DNA from: Candidatus Coatesiibacteriota bacterium
GTDB taxonomy: Bacteria; RBG-13-66-14; B26-G2; JAUVZD01
Assembly (NCBI GenBank): GCA_030602715.1
Contig: JAUVZD010000011.1
Location: 47,961 to 111,960 of the forward strand
Direction of reading: 5' to 3'
DNA length: 64,000 nt
In this document: positions 58,352 through 64,000 of the stretch, piece after piece
How positions within the stretch are numbered: the stretch's first letter is position 1
Layout: each line of letters opens with the position of its first letter
Notes under the pieces: model-generated
Databases searched by the model: none
What the model was told of the DNA's origin: nothing
What the model saw: the letters and a program-made list of their open reading frames with translations, nothing else
Program-made: the position numbers and the translations under genes

Positions 58352-59878
58352 TTGCCTGAAAATCTGATAGAAATAGACGGCACATCACTTACATTGGAGA
58401 AGCTGTATGCGGTCTCCTTCCAGGAGGCAAAAGTCGCCATCTCATCCCAAGCGATAAAGAAAGTAGCCCTGAGCCGAAAAACCCTGGAAAAACTAATAGC
58501 CGAAAATACGCCCATATACGGCGTAAACACCGGCATCGGGGAACTGGAATGCGTCCAGGTTGATGAACAGCTCCAAACCGAACTACAACGGCGCATCGTC
58601 CGTAGCCACGCCGCCGGGGTAGGTCCCCCAGCGTCCCAAGAGCATGTTCGGGGAACGATGCTGCTTAGAGCAAACTGCCTACTCAAAGGCTACTCCGGGG
58701 TCTCCCCCCAAATACCCGATCTGCTGGTGGATATGTTAAACGCCAAAATATATCCATTGGTCCCCGAGCAGGGCTCACTGGGGGCGTCCGGAGATCTAGC
58801 TCCCCTGGCTCACATTGCCCTGGCCGTCATCGGCGAGGGGGAAGTCATCTGCGAGGGACGCCTGCGACCGGCTGATGAAGCCCTGCGGGAGATAAACCTC
58901 TCCCCCATAACCCTCAGCCACAAGGACAGCCTGGCGCTCATCAACGGCTCCCAATTCTTTACCGCTCTGGGTGGATTGGAGACCTTCAGGGCGAAAAGAC
59001 TTCTCCGTCTGGCGATAGTCTCCTCCGCCCTGGCCTTAGAAGCCCTCCGTTCCCTGTTGGCTCCCTTTGACCGCAAAGTCCACGACCTGCGACCCTTCCC
59101 GGGGCAAGCCCGTGTCGCCCAGGAGATACTCCGCCTGGTTGAGGGAAGCAAAATATTGGAGAATCCTGTGGAAAAGGTGCAGGACGCCTACTCCCTGCGC
59201 TGTCTGCCCCAGGTGCTGGGTCCCACATATGACTCCCTGGACTACATCACCACCCAGATAGAGGTGGAGATGAACTCGGTGGTGGACAATCCCATCATCT
59301 TCCCGGATGATGGCAGCTACCTATCCGCCGGCAACTTTCACGGGCAGGCAATCGCTCTGGCTCTGGATTTTGCCGCAGTAGCCCTCTCCAGTGTGGGTAA
59401 CATCCTGGAACGGCACATCAACCGACTGCTCAACAAGAACCTATCCGCCGGTTTACCCCCCTTCCTGGTGAAGGAAGGAGGTCTCAACTCCGGCTTCATG
59501 TTGGCGCAATACACCGCCGCCGCCTTAACCAGCGAGAACAAGACCTTGTGCACTCCTGCCTGCGTGGATTCCATCCCCGTATCCGCCGACCAGGAGGACC
59601 ATGTCTCCATGGGACCCAACTCAGCCCACAAACTGCGCCGGCTGGTGGACAATCTGGAGGTCATCATCGCCATCTCCCTGCTCTGCGCCGCCCAAGGGGC
59701 TGACTTCCGGGAACCTGAGGGGCTGGGCAAGGGGACTGCGGTAGCCCACCGGCTCATCCGCTCGGCGGTGCCCCACTGGGAGGAGGATAGAGTCCTTTCC
59801 CGGGACATAGAGGCGGTGCGCAAACTGGTCGCCTCCGGCAAGTTGCTGGAAGAAGTGGAATCTGCTGTGGGATGGTAG
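58352..59878 (+). CDS. hutH: Histidine ammonia-lyase
   Basis: 508 aa, normal length. Deaminates L-His to urocanate using the MIO cofactor formed from Ala-Ser-Gly in GSLGASGDLAPLAHIAL (about residues 140-156). RSHAAGVGPP has the Ser-His pair that marks histidine rather than phenylalanine or tyrosine lyases; YGVNTGIGELE and NGSQFFTALGGLE are other family motifs; QDAYSLRCLPQVLGP and QEDHVSMG complete the active site. TTG start at 58352 with AAGGAGG six bases upstream; the in-frame ATG at 58316 lies within the promoter. No other hut gene is nearby. Confidence 0.95.
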   Translation: MPENLIEIDGTSLTLEKLYAVSFQEAKVAISSQAIKKVALSRKTLEKLIAENTPIYGVNTGIGELECVQVDEQLQTELQRRIVRSHAAGVGPPASQEHVRGTMLLRANCLLKGYSGVSPQIPDLLVDMLNAKIYPLVPEQGSLGASGDLAPLAHIALAVIGEGEVICEGRLRPADEALREINLSPITLSHKDSLALINGSQFFTALGGLETFRAKRLLRLAIVSSALALEALRSLLAPFDRKVHDLRPFPGQARVAQEILRLVEGSKILENPVEKVQDAYSLRCLPQVLGPTYDSLDYITTQIEVEMNSVVDNPIIFPDDGSYLSAGNFHGQAIALALDFAAVALSSVGNILERHINRLLNKNLSAGLPPFLVKEGGLNSGFMLAQYTAAALTSENKTLCTPACVDSIPVSADQEDHVSMGPNSAHKLRRLVDNLEVIIAISLLCAAQGADFREPEGLGKGTAVAHRLIRSAVPHWEEDRVLSRDIEAVRKLVASGKLLEEVESAVGW

Positions 59879-59900
59879 GACCATAGATTCCCGAAATATA

Positions 59901-59926
59901 AAAGCCGGCGGAAGTAAGCCGGCTTT
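59901..59926. terminator. Bidirectional terminator between hutH and lipoprotein gene
   Basis: AAAGCCGGC/GCCGGCTTT stem with an 8-base loop, with T-rich DNA on the plus side and TTTATATTTC on the minus side. Confidence 0.85.
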
Positions 59927-59966
59927 AATCTCTAGCCATTTATTTTCCTCATTTATTCCACTCATA

Positions 59967-60404
59967 CTATTCTTTCTGGGGTTTTTTGACCTCCTTCTGA
60001 GAAAGCTTCCAGACGCCGTCCTCCTTCTGGGCATAGATGGTATAGCCCTTCATCCCCTCGTCAATTCCCAAATCAGTCCCGAGCTTTCCCTTGGTCACCA
60101 GATGAAAATATGCCACCGCATAATTATCCTCAACCTCTATTGTGCCCAGCTCATACTCCCAGGTCTCATAGAGCCGGGGAACATCAACGATGTACAAACC
60201 TTGAGAATAGGTAATCACATCGGACTCCTCGGCGACCAAAAAGCTCTGCGCTTTGGTGGTGTCGCCCTCTTTGACAGCCGAGAGATAACCTTCCACCACC
60301 TGCCTGACGAGCTGTTCGTCGGATTTGGGAGCCTCGCATGATGTTATGGGAAGGATAAGGGACAAGACCACCGCAGCCAAAAGGGAGACAGTACATAGCC
60401 TCAT
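59967..60404 (-). CDS. NTF2-like lipoprotein
   Basis: 145 aa. Lipobox ITSC (Cys about residue 23), then an NTF2-like domain: VRQVVEGYLSAVKEGDTTKA, WEYELGTIEVEDNYAVAYFH, and ending DGVWKLSQKEVKK. Same design as the lipoproteins at 60662, 61264, 61748 and 26635. Function unknown. Confidence 0.8.
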   Translation of the reverse strand: MRLCTVSLLAAVVLSLILPITSCEAPKSDEQLVRQVVEGYLSAVKEGDTTKAQSFLVAEESDVITYSQGLYIVDVPRLYETWEYELGTIEVEDNYAVAYFHLVTKGKLGTDLGIDEGMKGYTIYAQKEDGVWKLSQKEVKKPQKE

Positions 60405-60599
60405 AGCACACGAACCTCACTTTATGGGGATTTCAAGAATTATACCGAAAAATTATAACATAAACTACAGGCAAAATAAATGCAGAAAATTGAGCTCCCC
60501 AATTCCCCCCTTACAATATTTTTACTCATAGACAACAGATGAGATGATGAAGCAAATTTTGTCTCAAATGTGAAAACTTATGTTTTTCCCCAAAAAATC

Positions 60600-60627
60600 A
60601 GCCCCCCCCGCCTTGGCGGGGGGGGCT
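60600..60627 (-). terminator. GC-rich terminator, copy 1 of a repeated design
   Basis: AG-C8-GCC-TT-GGC-G8-CT, a 13-bp near-perfect stem, followed on the minus strand by TGATTTTTTGG. Serves the lipoprotein gene ending at 60662. Identical to 61213-61240. Confidence 0.9.
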
Positions 60628-60661
60628 TTGAGGAATAATCAAAGCGGACTCTTAACCTGCC

Positions 60662-61096
60662 TTACTTTTTGGGCTTAAAGACCATCTTCCAGGCATCCTC
60701 CACCTTGGTCAGCTCCACCATCCTGGGCTCCTCGGCCACGGCGCTGGCTTTGGTCACCTTTGCCATGAAGATGAGGGAAGCGGTATGGCCATCAATCCTG
60801 GCTTCCTTGTAGCTACACTCGTTGACCACATTCTTCTCCAGATCCGCAAGCCAAGCCTCCTCTTGGGCTTCATCAAATGCGGCAAGGCTCTCCTCGGTCA
60901 TAACAGCCTTGTAAGCGTCCACATCCTTGGTAATGAGAGCCTGGAAGTATTTCTCGGACACATCTTTGATGAGATTCTCATCGGAAGGCTCCTCCACCTC
61001 TGCGACCTCCTCTTCCACCACTGCCTCCTCTTTCTTACATCCGAAGAAAGCGACCAGCGCCAGGCAGAGGAAAAGGATTAGGATTAAGTGCTTCAT
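60662..61096 (-). CDS. NTF2-like lipoprotein, duplicate pair member 1
   Basis: 144 aa. MKHLILILFLCLALVAFFGC is nearly the same signal as that of the next gene; then an acidic linker (EEAVVEEEVAEVEE) and the NTF2-like domain (VSEKYFQALITKDVDAYKAV, DLEKNVVNECSYKEARIDGH, VEDAWKMVFKPKK). ATG at 61096 follows GGAGG. Confidence 0.82.
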   Translation of the reverse strand: MKHLILILFLCLALVAFFGCKKEEAVVEEEVAEVEEPSDENLIKDVSEKYFQALITKDVDAYKAVMTEESLAAFDEAQEEAWLADLEKNVVNECSYKEARIDGHTASLIFMAKVTKASAVAEEPRMVELTKVEDAWKMVFKPKK

Positions 61097-61152
61097 CACA
61101 TCCTCCTTGTTTATAGATTGTAATCTTAAGACCAACTATGAAACACCTCTAT

Positions 61153-61181
61153 ACTATACACCACACCAGCCCAATTGTAAA
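61153..61181 (-). promoter_or_regulatory. Promoter of lipoprotein gene 60662
   Basis: Minus strand TTTACA (61181-61176), 17-base spacer, TATAGT (61158-61153). Confidence 0.65.
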
Positions 61182-61212
61182 GAAATATCCAACATCTTGG
61201 ACTATATTCAAA

Positions 61213-61240
61213 AGCCCCCCCCGCCTTGGCGGGGGGGGCT
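61213..61240 (-). terminator. GC-rich terminator, copy 2
   Basis: Exact repeat of the 28-base hairpin at 60600-60627, followed on the minus strand by TTTTGAATA. Serves the lipoprotein gene ending at 61264. Confidence 0.9.
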
Positions 61241-61263
61241 GGGGATTAACTGAAAGATTAATC

Positions 61264-61701
61264 CTACATGAGCACCTTCCACTCATCACCCACTTTTACC
61301 AGCTCAAAGGAATCGTGGTCGGTCTCTTCCTCGGTTCCGCCCACCTCTATGAATTTCACTGTGAAGTCAACGGTGGCGGACTCACCCTCTACTTTCGAGC
61401 CGTCAATGAAAAAACCCAGCTTCTCAAATTCATTCATGGCTTCGGAAAAATCCTTCATCGCTTCTTCGCCAAACTCGGCGGCACTCTTCTCATCCAGCAA
61501 CGCTTTATAGGCATTAGCATCCGCATTCTTCAGAGCGTCAAAGAACTTATCAGCCACTTCTGCGATCAGCTCCTCATCGCTCTTCGGTTTCTCCTCAACC
61601 TCTCCGGTGGTAACCGCTTCTTCTGCTTCCTCGCCCTTCTTGCAGCCGAAGAAAGCTACAATCGTGAGGCAAAGGAAGAGGATTAACATCAGGTGTTTCA
61701 T
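61264..61701 (-). CDS. NTF2-like lipoprotein, duplicate pair member 2
   Basis: 145 aa. Signal MKHLMLILFLCLTIVAFFGC differs from its sister's in few positions; acidic linker; domain VADKFFDALKNADANAYKAL, KLGFFIDGSKVEGESATVDF, LVKVGDEWKVLM. ATG at 61701 follows GGAGA. Recently duplicated with 60662. Confidence 0.82.
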   Translation of the reverse strand: MKHLMLILFLCLTIVAFFGCKKGEEAEEAVTTGEVEEKPKSDEELIAEVADKFFDALKNADANAYKALLDEKSAAEFGEEAMKDFSEAMNEFEKLGFFIDGSKVEGESATVDFTVKFIEVGGTEEETDHDSFELVKVGDEWKVLM

Positions 61702-61747
61702 CAATCTCTCCTTTCTCATTTAGTTGGTTGGCTATTAGATAATCGCA

Positions 61748-62218
61748 TTAAAACGGCGCCACCAGGCGCCACTCGCCGTCCTCTTTGACGAACTCCATCT
61801 CATCATCGGTACTGCCCTCGGTCGCTAACTCGTCGCTGGTGACATAATTTATCTTAATTCCCACAGTAGCTCTATCTCCAGTAACGGTCACCCGGGTAAT
61901 CTCATAATTGAGATCCTTATAATCGTTCTCATATTTAGCCAGCGTCTTCTCCGTGGAGGGTCCTATCTTCTCCGCATCGGAGGAGGTGACTATTGATTTG
62001 TAGAGCTCCAAGTCATTACTCTTGGTGGCGTCAAAAAACTTGTTGGCTACTTCCTTGACCGCATTCTGTTCGGCAGCCTCCTCGGTCACCACGCCCTCGG
62101 GCTTCTTCTGGGTCTCCACCTCGCCTTCCACCCGCTCCCCCTCCTTCTTACAGGAGACCAGCGCAATCAATGGTGCGATCAACAGCAAGGACACCACCAA
62201 GACCATAACTCTGTTCAT
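61748..62218 (-). CDS. NTF2-like lipoprotein
   Basis: 156 aa. Lipobox LVSC-KK, linker EGEVETQKKPEG, then VKEVANKFFDATKSNDLELY and TRVTVTGDRATVGIKINYVT, with ending VKEDGEWRLVAPF. ATG at 62218 follows AAAGGAGAG; a Met one codon earlier is possible. Lies 46 bases upstream of the 61264 gene and is co-directional. Confidence 0.8.
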   Translation of the reverse strand: MNRVMVLVVSLLLIAPLIALVSCKKEGERVEGEVETQKKPEGVVTEEAAEQNAVKEVANKFFDATKSNDLELYKSIVTSSDAEKIGPSTEKTLAKYENDYKDLNYEITRVTVTGDRATVGIKINYVTSDELATEGSTDDEMEFVKEDGEWRLVAPF

Positions 62219-62330
62219 CATCTCTCCTTTCATCAGATTATATAGAGTTCAACATAGAAACATTATATCAAAAAACCAGGGGAATACGAAAAAAAGATTC
62301 TCCCTGTCCGGCATAAATCCCAAAATCCAC

Positions 62331-62359
62331 TTGCAAAATTCCCCCCTTTATGTTATAAA
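62331..62359 (+). promoter_or_regulatory. Promoter of tRNA-Arg
   Basis: TTGCAA (62331-62336), 17-base spacer, TATAAA (62354-62359). Confidence 0.75.
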
Positions 62360-62381
62360 ATACTTGTAATAAGTTTTCGGT

Positions 62382-62458
62382 GCGCCCGTAGCTCAATTGG
62401 ATAGAGCGACGGACTACGGATCCGTAGGTTGGAGGTTCGACTCCTCTCGGGCGTACCA
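62382..62458 (+). tRNA. tRNA-Arg (ACG)
   Basis: 77 bases including encoded CCA. Acceptor GCGCCCG/CGGGCGT (a G-U first pair), D arm GCTC/GAGC, anticodon stem ACGGA/TCCGT with loop CTACGGA, T arm GGAGG/CTCCT. The CCA is genomic here, unlike the Met and Val genes in this window. Confidence 0.95.
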
Positions 62459-62531
62459 TTCTTCTATACTTACTGCACTCATCCCCAAGTTGAAAACCTC
62501 GCCGACCTCACCCATCCCTCCCCCCGACCAT

Positions 62532-62987
62532 TCACATATCAAATAGAAGCCTGGCCCTAAACTTTCCCCCTGCCAGCTTGGTAAGCTCCATCTGGTGGTA
62601 GGTGAGCATCTTCACCTCCCCGCTGGAATAGTGCCGCTTCGCATCCACAAGCTCACCGAAGGCTCTCCCCCGCACCTTAAAACCCCCGTCATCACTCTCT
62701 ATCCTCACCTGAAAGGATGAGAAATACATCCCCCTGGTGGAATAAGCGAAGATCAGCTCCTTTAGCCAGGCTATAAGCAAGCTGAGCTCGTCCTCACCGC
62801 AAGCTTCTATCTCTATCGTCTCCTCCCCCTTCACCATCTGCCTGTCGCACATCAGGTCAAACATAGCCGCTCCGGCAGTGGCTAGCAGCGAGGCTAAGCC
62901 CTCCGCCTCCACCTCCATCAGTCCGTCAGCGGTGTGCTCTAAGATGGTTATCCGTCCAATGGTGGTTACACCATCCACCTCCATCAT
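62532..62987 (-). CDS. Archease
   Basis: 151 aa. Family motifs: ITILEHTADGLMEVEAEGLA with the conserved His-Thr-Ala-Asp, LLIAWLKELIFAYSTRGMYF, VDAKRHYSSGEVKMLTYHQM with the metal-site His. Archease activates the RtcB RNA ligase used for tRNA splicing or RNA repair. No rtcB lies in the window. Its start overlaps the stop of the upstream exonuclease gene by four bases, so translation is coupled to it. Confidence 0.9.
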   Translation of the reverse strand: MMEVDGVTTIGRITILEHTADGLMEVEAEGLASLLATAGAAMFDLMCDRQMVKGEETIEIEACGEDELSLLIAWLKELIFAYSTRGMYFSSFQVRIESDDGGFKVRGRAFGELVDAKRHYSSGEVKMLTYHQMELTKLAGGKFRARLLFDM

Positions 62988-63829
62988 TCCCCCTCCTCCT
63001 CGTGGGTGCTGTAACTCTTGATGCGGTTCAGCTTAAATGTGCGCTTCTGTTCCCTTAATTCGCAGTAGGCGATCAGAGACAGGTTGTCCCGGGTGTATCC
63101 CAAGGGGCGTATCAGGCGCCGGGTCACCTCCCCCTTGCCGTCCTCATATTCAATCAAAATCCTCTCTTTCCGCCTTATTGCATCCTCCACCAACGGGAGT
63201 TGGGGCTTTTCAATAGGTCGGGACAATTCTAAGAACTCAGCCAAGGTCTTATCCTGCAGATTCAAGACATCTATCAAACTGAGGAAGGCTTGTGCGGTCT
63301 GGCGAGCATCGCCGAGGGCTCTGTGGAAACTCTCCAGGAGAAGGTTAAGGTGTTCGCAGATGGTGGCAAGTTTGTAGTTGTCCAGATTTGGAAGCAGACG
63401 CCTGGCGATGTTTAGGAAATCCAGGACCGGGGCTTCAAGCTCCGGTTCCCTGAGACTGTTCATCCCCATCTGAAGGAAAGCCATATCAAAAGGGGCGTTC
63501 TGGATGAGGTAGGCACAGCCGTCGGTCAGAACCCGAAACTGGGAGATGACCTCTCCCAATGGCGGTGCATCAACCAACATCGCATCGTCTATACCGTGAA
63601 TCGCCAAAGCCTCGGCGGGCATGGGGGAGGATATCCTCACCAGGCTGGACCATTCCCCGCTCGCTGTAAGATTGCGGATGAAGACCACCGCCATCTCACA
63701 GATCTCATCTCCCGCCGCAGGGTCCAATCCGGTGGTCTCCAAGTCAATTACCGCAATGGTGACATCACCGATATGTTGCTTAAAAGAAAAATCGCCCACG
63801 GGGAGATTATAGACCAGCGGGAGGGACAA
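62984..63829 (-). CDS. DnaQ-like 3'-5' exonuclease fused to a WYL domain
   Basis: 281 aa. Residues 20-185 form a DEDDh exonuclease: VIDLETTGLDPAAGDEICEM (Exo I), LIQNAPFDMAFLQMG (Exo II), HRALGDARQTAQAF (Exo III with His and Asp). Residues about 215-275 are a WYL-type domain: ILIEYEDGKGEVTRRLIRPL then GYTRDNLSLIAYCELREQ and FKLNRIKS. WYL domains bind nucleic acid or nucleotides and usually sit in regulators. Start is a weak TTG; a later GTG (VGDFSF) is an alternative. It overlaps archease by four bases. Confidence 0.87.
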   Translation of the reverse strand: MSLPLVYNLPVGDFSFKQHIGDVTIAVIDLETTGLDPAAGDEICEMAVVFIRNLTASGEWSSLVRISSPMPAEALAIHGIDDAMLVDAPPLGEVISQFRVLTDGCAYLIQNAPFDMAFLQMGMNSLREPELEAPVLDFLNIARRLLPNLDNYKLATICEHLNLLLESFHRALGDARQTAQAFLSLIDVLNLQDKTLAEFLELSRPIEKPQLPLVEDAIRRKERILIEYEDGKGEVTRRLIRPLGYTRDNLSLIAYCELREQKRTFKLNRIKSYSTHEEEGE

Positions 63830-63845
63830 ATCAAGGTAAATAAAA

Positions 63846-63871
63846 AGCCCCCCCGCCTTGGCGGGGGGGCT
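63846..63871 (-). terminator. GC-rich terminator, copy 3
   Basis: AG-C7-GCC-TT-GGC-G7-CT, one base pair shorter than copies 1 and 2; minus strand continues TTTTTATTTACC. Serves the gene ending at 63896. Confidence 0.9.
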
Positions 63872-63895
63872 TCGTTGGTTAGTCTAAACCGATGG

Positions 63896-64000
63896 TTAAC
63901 GCACCACCACCATCTTGGAACTGGCATGGTAACTCTCAGCATCCAGACTGTAAATGTAAAGCCCGCTGCTAAACGGAACACCCCAGTCATCTACCACATC
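63896..64000 (-). CDS. Partial protein with type IX/FlgD-like C-terminal sorting domain
   Basis: Only the last 34 residues are in the window; the rest lies beyond the right edge. The end reads WGVPFSSGLYIYSLDAES then YHASSKMVVVR and a stop. The pattern G-V-x-x-x-S-G-x-Y-x-Y-x-L ... x-K-M-x-x-x-R is that of the type A C-terminal domain of type IX-secreted or FlgD-like proteins, found at the end of large surface proteins. The function of the protein itself cannot be seen. Confidence 0.75.
   Translation of the reverse strand, partial: DVVDDWGVPFSSGLYIYSLDAESYHASSKMVVVR

Noticed and set aside
58180..58686. 168-codon minus-strand frame across the hutH start
   Set aside because: Overlaps hutH and its promoter, no ribosome site; composition reflects the AT-rich leader.
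1..64000. CRISPR arrays, rRNA genes or complete insertion sequences
   Set aside because: No regular short repeats, rRNA signature stretches or full transposase genes were seen.

Overview
The window reads as a piece of the chromosome of an anaerobic, diderm (Gram-negative-type) bacterium from a poorly characterised lineage, most likely a candidate phylum near the FCB/Bacteroidetes side of the tree. The anaerobic character comes from a four-subunit 2-oxoacid:ferredoxin oxidoreductase, the alpha subunit of an iron-sulfur fumarase, pyruvate phosphate dikinase, ATP-type PEP carboxykinase and a membrane Fe-S protein. The diderm character comes from a family 9 (heptosyl) glycosyltransferase, a probable outer-membrane barrel, many lipoproteins and, at the right edge, the end of a protein with a type IX/FlgD-like C-terminal sorting motif. 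YbeY carries Asp at its third metal position, as I recall for Bacteroidetes homologues. No rRNA or CRISPR array is present. Promoters are ordinary sigma70 type (TTGACA/TTGCCT, 16-18 bases, TATAAT/TATACT) and decide several starts.

Layout. 1-9.3 kb: small acidic exported protein, hicB with a dead hicA, then a mostly minus-strand carbon block (PEP carboxykinase, DUF169, EamA transporter, pyruvate phosphate dikinase, Ppx/GppA, PHP phosphoesterase). 9.5-12.8 kb: plus-strand operon of an exported DUF6599-like protein, a Tat-type DUF362 protein and a fused membrane/periplasmic polyferredoxin. 12.8-16.2 kb: secreted propeller, helical secreted protein, UlaG-like hydrolase, fumarase alpha. 16.3-17.35 kb: tRNA-Met, tRNA-Val and an 864-base insert holding an MNT-HEPN toxin-antitoxin pair, bounded by a copy of the tRNA-Val 3' end. 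19.2-22.8 kb: two facing arsenic/thiol-type operons (arsR-thioredoxin-permease; ArsF-ArsG-thioredoxin) plus a truncated second arsR. 22.9-26.5 kb: an uncharacterised four-gene membrane operon. 26.6-34.7 kb: lipoprotein, recR, TPR protein, comB, Zn/Cd-type P-ATPase with two small membrane paralogues, GT9.

34.8-45.5 kb: DivIVA, paired lipoproteins around a DUF167 gene, the POR gamma-delta-alpha-beta operon behind a good promoter and a Crp-type palindrome, a Cys-rich exported peptide, exported proteins, nitroreductase, bifunctional nuclease, ApbE and a dCTP deaminase/dUTPase-family protein. 45.6-49.4 kb: zinc peptidase, then an AT-rich accessory island with a divergent polyol-dehydrogenase-like protein, an unknown partner and an insertion-sequence relic. 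49.5-58.0 kb: a long minus-strand run including the phoH-pgpH-ybeY-dgkA/PAP2 housekeeping set. 58.3-64 kb: histidine ammonia-lyase, four small NTF2-like lipoproteins (two clearly recent duplicates) separated by near-identical GC-rich terminators, tRNA-Arg, archease, and a DnaQ-type exonuclease fused to a WYL domain.

How the genes work together: POR, PPDK and PEPCK connect acetyl-CoA, pyruvate, PEP and oxaloacetate using ferredoxin and pyrophosphate/ATP, and fumarase joins the C4 branch. The best candidates for undescribed biology are the minimal tRNA-borne MNT-HEPN unit, the AT-rich dehydrogenase-like two-gene island, the four-gene membrane operon and the DUF362/polyferredoxin operon.
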